Shown here: one piece after another, positions 15,007 through 21,789 of the stretch
How positions within the stretch are numbered: position 1 is the first letter of the stretch
How the letters are laid out: each line of letters opens with the position of its first letter
Virus record (IMG/VR): IMGVR_UViG_3300020472_000154
Span: 1 to 25,287 of that record
Length of the DNA: 25,287 nt
DNA from: a virus
Direction: 5' to 3' (one strand)
Position numbers and translations under genes: made by a program
Notes under the pieces: generated by a model
The model's input: only the letters and a program-made list of their open reading frames with translations
Database searches by the model: none
Told to the model about the DNA's origin: nothing

Positions 15007-15097
15007 ATTTATTAAGTTTGACCAATAACGCAGTCATCCGGTTGACTCCACTTCGCTAGTTCGCCTGTCGATCCTAGTTCGGCCCCATTAAAACACA

Positions 15098-15205
15098 CTA
15101 CTCTTTGTTTGTTTCTTTAACTTTTAATGCAGTATAATAACCTGCTGTAAAACTTAATCCAATTACTGTAACTACTACTAGTCCGTGCCAAAGTAAAAAT
15201 TCCAT
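15098..15205 (-). CDS. 35-aa single-pass membrane peptide inside the tmRNA spacer
   Basis: An ORF of 35 codons starting at ATG 15205 encodes MEFLLWHGLVVVTVIGLSFT and then AGYYTALKVKETNKE. It has one hydrophobic helix (about residues 3-26) and a short charged C-terminus. AGGAG lies six bases upstream, at 15216-15212, which is only ten bases after the tmRNA 3' CCA. The TAG stop ends 11 nt before the coding piece begins. Ribosome binding site plus ORF therefore use 119 of the 139 spacer nucleotides. It would be translated from the tmRNA precursor or from the excised spacer. Holin-like, toxin-like or host-membrane-active roles are all conceivable. No homologue is known to me. Confidence 0.75.
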   Translation of the reverse strand: MEFLLWHGLVVVTVIGLSFTAGYYTALKVKETNKE

Positions 15206-15293
15206 TATCTTCTCCTAATGTGTTTTGGTGGAGCCGCCGGGTACCGCCCCCGGGTCCAGCTCGTGTTCACGTTGCTTCAACGCCAACAATATA

Positions 15294-15322
15294 TTTATAA
15301 CATAAAATACCACAAACGTCAA
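15294..15322 (-). promoter_or_regulatory. Promoter of the tmRNA: sigma70-like, overlapping a late-type box
   Basis: TTGACG (15322-15317) and TATAAA (15299-15294) are 17 bp apart, and transcription would begin near 15287, where the acceptor piece starts. The -10 region reads TATAAATA, which is also the T4 late box, so this promoter might serve both early and late. The -35 box overlaps the stop codon of the preceding gene. Confidence 0.75.
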
Positions 15323-15660
15323 CTAAAATCCATACGCCAAGGTAACATTGTATAACCCAGTGGTGATAAAACGTATGTTTCAGTACAGTAAAGTACAACT
15401 AATGCAAATATGCCTCTAGCCCACCAAGGCAATTTCTTTATTCTGTTTACCAATGGTCCTAATACCCATTCTAATAATCTTGTATATGCTCCCCAAAAAC
15501 GATCACTAATACTGTAAGGTGGAGTTTTTAATATTACAAGACCAAATGCTATCCACCAAACCCATATAGGGTGTTCTTCGCTTACTCCATAACCAAACAT
15601 AAACGGCAACAATACTGCCGTTAGATATAATCCTATATATTGTCTAAGATGTTTTAGCAT
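15319..15660 (-). CDS. Multi-pass membrane protein of unknown function
   Basis: A 113-aa protein from ATG 15660 (MLKHLRQYIGLYLTAVLL). Hydrophobic segments are at about residues 8-24, 30-45 and 79-95, with PPYSISDRFWGAYTRLLEWV and RIKKLPWWARG between them. The frame is open to 15702, but GGAAAAATT precedes the ATG at 15660 and gives a modest 17-bp overlap with the upstream DUF2061-like gene. The family is not recognised. It is the last gene of its unit and forms a trio of small membrane proteins with the DUF2061-like gene and the 35-aa peptide in the tmRNA spacer. Confidence 0.6.
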   Translation of the reverse strand: MLKHLRQYIGLYLTAVLLPFMFGYGVSEEHPIWVWWIAFGLVILKTPPYSISDRFWGAYTRLLEWVLGPLVNRIKKLPWWARGIFALVVLYCTETYVLSPLGYTMLPWRMDFS

Positions 15661-15865
15661 AATTTTTCCATGTTTCATGCAGTACATAAAACCAAACACC
15701 ATTAATGAGTGGTTCTACTATTGCATCTATTGTTGCAAGTTCTAAACTTGCTCCTGTTATAACCATAACACACACGATTGCTATTATCATATGTCCTATT
15801 GTATATACGATAGCAAGTGTAACACTACTGCCACCTACTAACCATTTTACTATATCGTTTATCAT
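15644..15865 (-). CDS. DUF2061-like membrane protein
   Basis: A 73-aa protein with two hydrophobic helices (about residues 13-36 and 42-62). It reads VKWLVGGSSVTLAIVYTIG, then TGASLELATIDAIVEPL and VWFYVLHETWKNY. The pattern WR/KxxGSxxT...TG...A..I......K..xYYxHExxW is that of DUF2061, a small membrane family in proteobacteria and marine phages with no known function. AAGGA lies about seven bases before the ATG at 15865. Confidence 0.75.
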   Translation of the reverse strand: MINDIVKWLVGGSSVTLAIVYTIGHMIIAIVCVMVITGASLELATIDAIVEPLINGVWFYVLHETWKNYAKTS

Positions 15866-15874
15866 TTTCTTTCC

Positions 15875-16909
15875 TTACTGCCTTATGTGATTAGCTTTGT
15901 TACGTTGTGAACTATCTATTGCACAATTATCTGTACAAGTCCAACACGGCTTATCACTATCATAATTGCCTTTAACATTGTTCCATTCAGCTGAATTCAT
16001 TATTTCAGAAAAACTTCTTTTATGTAAGTTATTCCAATCAGCTGGCAAGCCCATTAAAGACATTACATCTTCTCTAACCCACTTAGTTGGATTATAATAA
16101 TTTCCTGCTGTCATACAACAAGGAAATACTAAACCGTCACCTCTTATGTGTACGTATTGTCCTAGTTCGCATTGAGGTTCCATAATTATATCATTTGGTA
16201 TTTCTTCTACAGGTTCATCATCTTTCCAACCATCTTCTATTGTTGGAGGTCGCTTATAAATTTTAAGTATATTTTCTCCATTAACAATGTTTCTATCTAT
16301 CATTTCATCTGGTGATTGATTCTCTGTTGTTAAGAATCTTTTAAATTTAAGTACTTTAGCTAATTTCTCTGCAAGTTGTATTTGATGTTTATTATGTGTA
16401 AATTCTATCATTTTCCATTGTGCATTACCACCAGCTTCTATAAATGCCATAGCATTATCTACTACTTTGTTAAAATCTACATTTTTTCTATATAAATGAT
16501 TAGTATCCTTTAATCCGTCTATGCTAAAAACTATTTTACGTTTTTTAATAAATGGCATAAGTTCTGCTAATTGTTTAAATGTTTTTGTGTTACGTAGACT
16601 TCCATTTGTATGTATTTGCATAGAACAGTTTGGTGCATGTTCTACTATTGTTGCAATTATTTCTACAATATCTTTATTTGCTAATGGATCTCCTACAGTA
16701 CCTATACAATCTATTTGTACTGTTTCATCTAAAGGAAACCCTGTCATAATATCCTTTACCATATCTACTGTTAAATGTGAATTTAAATCAGCATTAGGAT
16801 TTTCGTATAAACCACCATTATGTTCTATATAACGTGGACATACACTACAATAAGCATTACAGGAACTACTAAGCTCAAACTCGAGTGTTTGGATCTTCTT
16901 GTATATCAT
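15875..16909 (-). CDS. Radical SAM/SPASM-domain enzyme
   Basis: A 344-aa radical SAM protein. The cluster motif CNAYCSVC holds Cys17, Cys21 and Cys24 (CxxxCxxC), binding the [4Fe-4S] cluster that reduces SAM to the 5'-deoxyadenosyl radical. GTVGDPLANKDI and MQIHTNGS match the downstream GGEP-like and TNG motifs of the barrel. The C-terminal GDGLVFPCCMTAGN and CWTCTDNC supply Cys ligands of a SPASM/twitch auxiliary cluster, which is typical of peptide-modifying and some sugar-modifying members. I start at ATG 16909 (GGA before it) rather than 16930. No precursor-peptide gene is obvious beside it. A second member is at 23264-24202 on the other strand. Confidence 0.88.
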   Translation of the reverse strand: MIYKKIQTLEFELSSSCNAYCSVCPRYIEHNGGLYENPNADLNSHLTVDMVKDIMTGFPLDETVQIDCIGTVGDPLANKDIVEIIATIVEHAPNCSMQIHTNGSLRNTKTFKQLAELMPFIKKRKIVFSIDGLKDTNHLYRKNVDFNKVVDNAMAFIEAGGNAQWKMIEFTHNKHQIQLAEKLAKVLKFKRFLTTENQSPDEMIDRNIVNGENILKIYKRPPTIEDGWKDDEPVEEIPNDIIMEPQCELGQYVHIRGDGLVFPCCMTAGNYYNPTKWVREDVMSLMGLPADWNNLHKRSFSEIMNSAEWNNVKGNYDSDKPCWTCTDNCAIDSSQRNKANHIRQ

Positions 16910-17105
16910 TTTTTCCAAAGTCGATATCAAAATCTACTGGCCCATGGATAATATCCTGTGCTATTGCTCTTATATCTGATACCATGTGTTTACATTGTGC
17001 TTCGTCGTATGATCCACTTATTTTGTATCTTTCACGATGCAATGCTATTGCTTTTTCATGCAGTACTCCACATTTTTTATAGAACTCTTCTACACTATGA
17101 CTCAT
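16875..17105 (-). CDS. Small protein of unknown function
   Basis: A 76-aa, helical and acidic protein: MSHSVEEFYKKCGVLHEKA, then a helix around KHMVSDIRAIAQDI, and a C-terminal tail HGPVDFDIDFGKNDIQED. GGAG lies seven bases before the ATG. The gene overlaps the OPRT-like gene by 11 bp and the radical SAM gene by 35 bp. Its place directly before a radical SAM/SPASM gene makes it the best local candidate for a partner or substrate protein, but no leader/core pattern is visible. Confidence 0.6.
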   Translation of the reverse strand: MSHSVEEFYKKCGVLHEKAIALHRERYKISGSYDEAQCKHMVSDIRAIAQDIIHGPVDFDIDFGKNDIQEDPNTRV

Positions 17106-17544
17106 TACTTTTCTCCGGCATTGTGAATAACGCTTTTACATCATCATTCGGGTTTATGGGTTTACGTGCAAATACGCACCATTTATACGCAAACATTGTT
17201 TCTTTTTGCGTACAAAATTCTCTAAAACTTGTACCTGTTGTATACACATCATCACATACTAACCAAGGATGGTCTCCTTCTGTAACATGTTGCTCAAGTG
17301 CATATTGTAATGGTAAACCGCCTCTTGGTATACCTACAACTTTACTGAATGGTTCTGTTTGGTAATCCATAATCATTGTTGCAAAACAATCCCATTCTTG
17401 TGGTTTAATTGCATCACATTCTATTTTCCACTTTAATGGTAAACCTGCATGTGATATAAAATCTACTTTTTGAAATAAATCTGGTGCTCCAGATGTTTCT
17501 TTGGATATTCCGTAATCCAATGCATTTTTATTCCAATTTGTCAT
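17095..17544 (-). CDS. Orotate-phosphoribosyltransferase-like protein
   Basis: A 149-aa type I phosphoribosyltransferase. The PRPP-binding loop is LVCDDVYTTGTSF (residues 95-107), and VVGIPRGGLPLQYALEQ (69-85) is the preceding loop and helix. VDFISHAGLPLKWKIECDA resembles the OPRTase F-x-L-x-S-G-x-x-S-x-Y-x-D segment. OPRTase is about 200 aa, so this copy is short. It would use PRPP, which the phage-encoded Prs makes. The start at ATG 17544 has a textbook AAGGAG five bases upstream and lies just after the previous stop. Phosphoribosylation of orotate is likely but not proven; another base is possible. Confidence 0.75.
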   Translation of the reverse strand: MTNWNKNALDYGISKETSGAPDLFQKVDFISHAGLPLKWKIECDAIKPQEWDCFATMIMDYQTEPFSKVVGIPRGGLPLQYALEQHVTEGDHPWLVCDDVYTTGTSFREFCTQKETMFAYKWCVFARKPINPNDDVKALFTMPEKSNES

Positions 17545-17546
17545 TA

Positions 17547-18329
17547 TTACTCCTTGTGTGCGATCCAAACTGTTACGCCAGTTTTGGTCCACCCTAAATC
17601 CATAGCACCTGCGACATGTATTTGTGGTGATACCCAACTAATAACACCTTGTGGTTGCCAATCATATAATTCCTTTACTGTAAATCCTTCAAGGATATCC
17701 TTAGGAATATGTCTAAGGTATTTGTTATATGTATCTTCATTTATGTGATATCCTGGATCTATTCTTTCAATATATTTGTGTACACGATCTTTATGTCCAT
17801 TATAGTAAATGCTTTCGACACCCCAATAGGATTGATCAAATACTACTGTACTAGCTTCGTGTGAAAAGTCAAGTGGAAAAACGTATGTCATGTAAGGTTT
17901 GTATACATGTTGAGGATGTTCTGTTAACCAATTTAACAGTTTGTCGCCTTTGTTGTTAGGTGCTTTTACACCTTGTGTTTTAACCATGTTCCAATTATCT
18001 GTATGTATTCTATCCCAAACCTTTTGTCCATGTATGTGATATAGTCTACCACTTATAAAACGCCAACCATCATGCCCAACGAGATCTCTGATAGTATCTC
18101 CGATAATAGGATCCAACTGTTCCCATTCGTAAGGAAAACGTAGGCTAGCACCACCGCCGGCTTCAAACTGTTGTTCATCTTTATGATTAGCCCATAAGTC
18201 CATAAGTTGAGCATGTTGTTTCTCCGTTATATGATTTTTATATTGTTTAGGTGCCCTGTACATAGACTTCATAAAATCTATATCTTCCTTAGTACGGAAT
18301 TCAGGTATTTTAGTTGTGGTCTCTTCCAT
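17547..18329 (-). CDS. 2OG-Fe(II) oxygenase-like protein (third of three)
   Basis: A 260-aa protein with the iron triad of cupin-type 2-oxoglutarate dioxygenases. DRIHTDNWN has His109 and Asp111 (HxD), and SPQIHVAG has His238. WTKTGVTVWI follows, and its Lys might bind 2-oxoglutarate, though Arg is more usual. The core beta strands YMTYVFPLDFSHEASTVVFD lie between. Such enzymes hydroxylate, demethylate or halogenate small molecules, bases or peptides. The start overlaps the SDR gene by 20 bp; GGAAATACACC precedes the ATG. The protein begins with about 55 polar residues outside the core fold. Confidence 0.65.
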   Translation of the reverse strand: MEETTTKIPEFRTKEDIDFMKSMYRAPKQYKNHITEKQHAQLMDLWANHKDEQQFEAGGGASLRFPYEWEQLDPIIGDTIRDLVGHDGWRFISGRLYHIHGQKVWDRIHTDNWNMVKTQGVKAPNNKGDKLLNWLTEHPQHVYKPYMTYVFPLDFSHEASTVVFDQSYWGVESIYYNGHKDRVHKYIERIDPGYHINEDTYNKYLRHIPKDILEGFTVKELYDWQPQGVISWVSPQIHVAGAMDLGWTKTGVTVWIAHKE

Positions 18330-18873
18330 GGTGTATTTCCGGTTGTAATGTTACTTCAGTGGGTCTTATATCACTTGGTAATTCTATTATTCTGCGTATA
18401 GCTAGTGCTAAACTGTTAGGGCTCATTGCTGACACATGTTTTTCTTTGGGTATTCTATCTGTTGCTGTATATCCAGGACGTATGTTTATTACTCTGCATG
18501 GTGCATTTAAATGTGCTAACTGTCTGCATGTATGGTCTATCTGCATTTTATAACTTGGATACTTACGTAATTTTTTCTTCCAAGTATCAGCAGAGTTGCT
18601 ACTGATAACAACTATTGTTTTTAATTTACTTTCAAATGCATTGTACAATTCACAAAGCATATCATGTTGTGCATCTTTAACTTCATCACTAAAAGCATTT
18701 AATATAATAGTATCAAACCCACGTGCTATTTCCAGCACTTTTCTTCTGTCTGATGAACGAGTAATATCATGTCCTGTGGCTCTTGAACAGCCTATCGCAT
18801 CTTGGTCCGCGGTAAACACTTTTAAAAGTTGTTGTCCTATTCCTCTGGTGTGTCCTATAACCAAAACCGTCAT
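18310..18873 (-). CDS. Short-chain dehydrogenase/reductase
   Basis: A 187-aa classical-type SDR, somewhat shorter than the usual 250 aa. VIGHTRGIG (residues 5-13) is the GxxxGxG NAD(P)-binding loop. DTIILNA corresponds to the NNAG strand, VVISSNSA contains the catalytic Ser, YPSYK (105-109) gives Tyr105 and Lys109 of YxxxK, and IRPGYTATD is the PG motif. Arg10 in the loop favours NADP. It would reduce or oxidise an alcohol/ketone of unknown identity. The ATG at 18873 overlaps the stop of the 27-aa peptide gene (ATGA), which decides this start over the longer frame from 18900. Confidence 0.85.
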   Translation of the reverse strand: MTVLVIGHTRGIGQQLLKVFTADQDAIGCSRATGHDITRSSDRRKVLEIARGFDTIILNAFSDEVKDAQHDMLCELYNAFESKLKTIVVISSNSADTWKKKLRKYPSYKMQIDHTCRQLAHLNAPCRVINIRPGYTATDRIPKEKHVSAMSPNSLALAIRRIIELPSDIRPTEVTLQPEIHHGRDHN

Positions 18874-18953
18874 TGAGTAACACCCATTGCTATTAAACAC
18901 ATCTGTGATACAATTAAAACCATTACCAACTGTAACATATATTCATTGTCCAT
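18870..18953 (-). CDS. 27-aa membrane peptide
   Basis: A short ORF reading MDNEYMLQLVMVLIVSQMCL and then IAMGVTQ, one hydrophobic helix with four charged or polar N-terminal residues. GGGGAG lies seven bases upstream of ATG 18953. Its start overlaps the oxygenase stop (TAATG) and its own stop overlaps the SDR start (ATGA), so it is translationally coupled on both sides. That arrangement is hard to explain by chance. Function unknown. Confidence 0.65.
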   Translation of the reverse strand: MDNEYMLQLVMVLIVSQMCLIAMGVTQ

Positions 18954-19567
18954 TATAACACTCCCCTAGGTGTGTCTTTAGGTAGCCTTTCATAAGTGCC
19001 TTCGTATGAAGCCAACAATTTGTCTGAACAAAACACAATATGATCTCTGTATTCTTCGCCAGAGTTACAAGCTGTATGTCGCGGACAAGTGTTAGTATAC
19101 CAAGCAGTTGATTGTGGCATGTGTAAATGACTTCTCCAGTCTGGCCAAAACATAAATGAACCTGGATTTGTTCTTAGTACAATATGAAAACGTGGAGACT
19201 TATCAATATGCACACTATACATACTTTTAGGCCATAAACGCATTACACGCATTTTATAACAATCATATTCATTACACAACTTTTCAAATTCAGTATCTTT
19301 AAACAATGCATTAACTACATTCCAATCTGAACTTTTATATGGTGTGTCTTTTAATTGTTGTCTACCACAACTACTAGTATATTCGTTTGTATCCAATGGT
19401 CCACTTTGTACTGCTACTTGACTACTGTGTCTGCTTTCATATCCAAACCAATGATAAGCTCTAAGCCTAGGTTCTAAATCTTTCCATTGACTTGTAAGTT
19501 TAGGCAAGTCTATTTTTAAATTTATTTGTTCGTGTAATAAACGATTTACATGTTTTGTTTTTGTCAT
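18953..19567 (-). CDS. 2OG-Fe(II) oxygenase, aspartyl/asparaginyl beta-hydroxylase-like
   Basis: A 204-aa protein whose second half is a beta-hydroxylase type cupin fold. SVHIDKSPRFHIVLRTNP has His120 and Asp122 (HxD), with the conserved Arg126 and His128. CPRHTACNSGEEYRDHIVF has the second iron His164 and Arg174 for 2-oxoglutarate. AspH-like enzymes hydroxylate Asp/Asn in proteins, and bacterial relatives act on amino acids. The N-terminal 80 residues are outside the core. The gene is coupled by an ATGA overlap to the upstream oxygenase gene and by TAATG to the 27-aa peptide gene. All ligands are present, so it is probably active. Confidence 0.82.
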   Translation of the reverse strand: MTKTKHVNRLLHEQINLKIDLPKLTSQWKDLEPRLRAYHWFGYESRHSSQVAVQSGPLDTNEYTSSCGRQQLKDTPYKSSDWNVVNALFKDTEFEKLCNEYDCYKMRVMRLWPKSMYSVHIDKSPRFHIVLRTNPGSFMFWPDWRSHLHMPQSTAWYTNTCPRHTACNSGEEYRDHIVFCSDKLLASYEGTYERLPKDTPRGVL

Positions 19568-20343
19568 ATTTTTTTAAAGAAGCATAACAATAATCCTGAT
19601 TTTTGATGCCACGGAGGGTTGCCTTTGTTTGTTGTATGTAATTGCCAACTATCAAATGCAAACGCCATTCCTGGGATCCAATCAAACATTATTTCTACTT
19701 CTAGTCCTCTAAATCTATCTATGTTTTCATCAAAGTGAAGCATGTATTCGGCAGGCTCCATTGTTTTATCTTGCCACGGCATGTGTGTACCATCTGCATC
19801 ATAAAACGTATCTATTTCAGCATAGTTCCTACACACAGGATATGTTGTAGCAACATCATCTTCGTTATTATGTTTATATACTTTTGCCCAATCAACATCA
19901 CGTTGCTTAAAAAATAGTATTTGACTATCTGCTTTAGCAGGTGCTTGCCATAATGGTATTAGTATATTACGCCATGGATAATATTCTCCGTTTATCGCTC
20001 CATTTTCTTCCCAACGCCATTTTGGTATACTATCGTTGTGTAAACCATATTGATGTGGCGTTATAAAAAAGTTTCCATCTATATCAGGTGTTTCTGAACA
20101 ACCTGGTAATACTTTTTCTAGTTTCCGTTTATAACGACTTATTATACTACGAAAGTTGCCAGATGTAAAGACTGTTCCGTTATCATTTCTTCTACTATTT
20201 GGAGTTTGTGTGCGGCCAAAATCCTCTAGCCATTCTAAATCATCTGCATCAAATAAATTATGCACTATATTAGTAGGTTCTAATGTTTTTACTATTTGAT
20301 CGCGATGTATGTCTACATCACCTATTAAACTCATTAAATTCAT
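19564..20343 (-). CDS. 2OG-Fe(II) oxygenase-like protein (first of three)
   Basis: A 259-aa protein. YGLHNDSIP has His102 and Asp104 (HxD). LIPLWQ and SQILFFKQRD are core strands, and FDSWQLHTTNKG has His236 with a Lys/Arg-type residue about 12 positions later (Lys248). This fits a prolyl-hydroxylase/PhyH-like 2-oxoglutarate oxygenase, although the 2OG-binding residue is Lys rather than the usual Arg. The start at ATG 20343 overlaps the upstream sulfotransferase-like gene by 26 bp, and the stop overlaps the AspH-like gene (ATGA). The substrate is unknown. Three such oxygenases within 2.8 kb suggest a shared pathway or successive tailoring steps. Confidence 0.72.
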   Translation of the reverse strand: MNLMSLIGDVDIHRDQIVKTLEPTNIVHNLFDADDLEWLEDFGRTQTPNSRRNDNGTVFTSGNFRSIISRYKRKLEKVLPGCSETPDIDGNFFITPHQYGLHNDSIPKWRWEENGAINGEYYPWRNILIPLWQAPAKADSQILFFKQRDVDWAKVYKHNNEDDVATTYPVCRNYAEIDTFYDADGTHMPWQDKTMEPAEYMLHFDENIDRFRGLEVEIMFDWIPGMAFAFDSWQLHTTNKGNPPWHQKSGLLLCFFKKI

Positions 20344-21298
20344 TTTTTAATGTTCTACTCCATAAGTTAACCATTTCATCGGCATATTCTTTTTTACGTT
20401 TTTGATCTACACCTGGTACTTCTTGTAAAAACTGTGAATAGCCATTTGCAAAAAGTCCATCATTTGTTTTTATATGTTCTAACATTAACACTTCAGACGG
20501 ATGGAATGTGTCTGTACTAAACCAATGATGATATGTATTATCTGCCTTATTATTTACTAATGACATATCGTGTATAATGTTCTTGCTATACCAACTATTA
20601 AACATACTTGTTTTAAACTCGCCTTGCACAGTTTGTGCAATTTTTACATTTCTAGGATCATCTAATGCATACGTTTCTAGTATTCTATGTTGCATTCTAG
20701 ATGCTAAGTGTTTACCTACATGATTTACTGGCAATAGTTTTAGCACACTCATATCTTTAAAATAACCTAACCAGTTTAGTATATGGTTGTTCCATTTGTT
20801 AATGCTTAGTACAACTGTTCGTAAGTCATTCTTTTCTTTATATTTTTCAATTAAGTCATAACTTTTTCCAAAATCAAATTTAGGTTTATGTATTAATTGT
20901 TGTATATTATATAAATCTTCATCTGTTTTATTAATAGGCTTAAAACCATCTGCTTTAGGACCTAATCCATTTGCAATGTTATGTGTATATCGTTGTAAAA
21001 ATTCTACACCAGTTCCAGGCAATCCTGCTATTACTACAGTTTCTATAGGACATACTTTATCTATTTGGTAAGAAGTATGTACCATCATTTCTCCACAAAA
21101 TAATTTCCAATCTGTTTTCCAATTATTTGTTATATACTGCATTAACTGATTATCAGTTAAAGTGTTTTTCATTAAAACTTTAATGTGGCCTGCAAGTCTT
21201 GTCTTATCAATAGTCGTAAGTGTTTTAAAATCACGTTCTCCAAATAGTTCGTGAAATATCCTTAACATAAGTTTTTCAGTAGTATTAAAGTCTTGCAT
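20318..21298 (-). CDS. Sulfotransferase-like P-loop protein (tentative)
   Basis: A 326-aa protein. ETVVIAGLPGTGVEFLQRYT (about residues 84-103) is a strand, loop and helix closely resembling the 5'-PAPS loop of sulfotransferases (GxPRTGTT). RTVVLSINKWNNHILNWLGY and LKLLPVNHVGKHLASRM could form the second half of the fold. The plan resembles the 337-aa protein at 10887-11900. A general P-loop kinase is an alternative, but the Walker A Lys is replaced (GLPGTGV). AGGA lies upstream of the ATG. It is the first gene of the leftward unit and faces a divergent promoter region. Confidence 0.5.
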   Translation of the reverse strand: MQDFNTTEKLMLRIFHELFGERDFKTLTTIDKTRLAGHIKVLMKNTLTDNQLMQYITNNWKTDWKLFCGEMMVHTSYQIDKVCPIETVVIAGLPGTGVEFLQRYTHNIANGLGPKADGFKPINKTDEDLYNIQQLIHKPKFDFGKSYDLIEKYKEKNDLRTVVLSINKWNNHILNWLGYFKDMSVLKLLPVNHVGKHLASRMQHRILETYALDDPRNVKIAQTVQGEFKTSMFNSWYSKNIIHDMSLVNNKADNTYHHWFSTDTFHPSEVLMLEHIKTNDGLFANGYSQFLQEVPGVDQKRKKEYADEMVNLWSRTLKNEFNEFNR

Positions 21299-21360
21299 AT
21301 AGTGGTATCCTAACTAGGTTTCCGGTAAATACGTATATTATTAGAGTGGAGAGTAATTAT
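21299..21360. promoter_or_regulatory. Divergent intergenic region at the strand switch
   Basis: The only divergent gap in the window, about 60 bp between the leftward and rightward units. It contains GGTAAATACGTATATTATT, an AT-rich and partly palindromic stretch that could hold -10 elements for both directions. No TTGACA-like box is placed correctly for either side, and there is no exact TATAAATA. GGAG at 21348-21351 is the ribosome binding site of the rightward gene. Confidence 0.35.
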
Positions 21361-21789
21361 ATGACACCCGACCAAGTAGGAATGGAAATAACCAATTTGA
21401 TAATGCCTTTTATTAGTGCTCTACTAATATTAGTTATCACTTTATGGTTTAAGGATTTTGCAACAAAAATTGCAAAAGGTATGATGTTTAAAATGAACAA
21501 GTCATTCAATGAAGGTGACTCAGTGGTATTAGATGGCGAAGATGCTATAATAGTTAAAATTGGTTTGTCTGAATCAGTGTTTGGTGTATATGGGCCACGT
21601 GGTTACACATGGCGTTATGTGCCCAACGAAAGAATACCAATGTTAAAATTAGAAAAAGTTATTAACAAAGATTTACATTTAGACACCGATGCTGAAAAGG
21701 CCTTAAAGTTACAAGGCATGATAGATAGTTCACAAAATGATAAGATTGCTGAGAACAAAGAAGAAATTAATAAACTAAAGGGGAAATAA
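21361..21789 (+). CDS. MscS-like beta-domain membrane protein
   Basis: A 142-aa protein with one N-terminal membrane helix (IMPFISALLILVITLWF, about residues 14-30) and then KSFNEGDSVVLDGEDAIIVK and YVPNERIPM. These match the MscS beta domain (F.vGD.V.i.g..G.V..I ... viPN). The C-terminus is a charged helix (EKALKLQGMIDSSQNDKIAE). It lacks the three-helix sensor of MscS (286 aa), having only one TM segment plus the beta domain. It may make a small channel or a scaffold on the membrane. I use ATG 21361, with GGAG nine bases before it; GTG 21346 is an alternative. Confidence 0.7.
   Translation: MTPDQVGMEITNLIMPFISALLILVITLWFKDFATKIAKGMMFKMNKSFNEGDSVVLDGEDAIIVKIGLSESVFGVYGPRGYTWRYVPNERIPMLKLEKVINKDLHLDTDAEKALKLQGMIDSSQNDKIAENKEEINKLKGK

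Larger units (their letters stand above)
14919..15287 (-). ncRNA. ssrA: Permuted two-piece tmRNA
   Basis: The transcript begins with the acceptor piece (about 15287-15226), which ends GGCGGCTCCACCA. A spacer of 139 nt follows (15225-15087), and then the coding piece (15086-14919) starts GGGGCCGAACTAGGATCGAC. GGGGCCG pairs with CGGCTCC to form the 7-bp acceptor stem, with the G3-U70 pair needed for alanine charging and A73 before CCA. The T stem is CCGGG/CCCGG with a 7-nt loop GGCGGTA instead of the canonical TTCRA. The tag frame (14962-15006) encodes ANDNFAPSDYALAA. The coding piece ends in a hairpin GTCACTT/AAGTGAC. The order 3' piece-spacer-5' piece is the alphaproteobacterial arrangement. 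tmRNA frees stalled ribosomes and tags their products for proteolysis. The exact ends are inferred. Confidence 0.92.

Noticed and set aside
14919-15300. A tRNA cluster instead of tmRNA in the longest gene-free stretch
   Set aside because: No cloverleaf with an anticodon arm is seen; the acceptor stem joins two distant pieces and a tag frame is present, which fits tmRNA.
16958-17365. A 135-aa plus-strand ORF opposite the OPRT-like and small-protein genes
   Set aside because: It lies fully antisense to two genes with good ribosome binding sites and clear PRPP motif; its protein is hydrophobic and Leu/His/Cys-rich, as expected of an antisense shadow.
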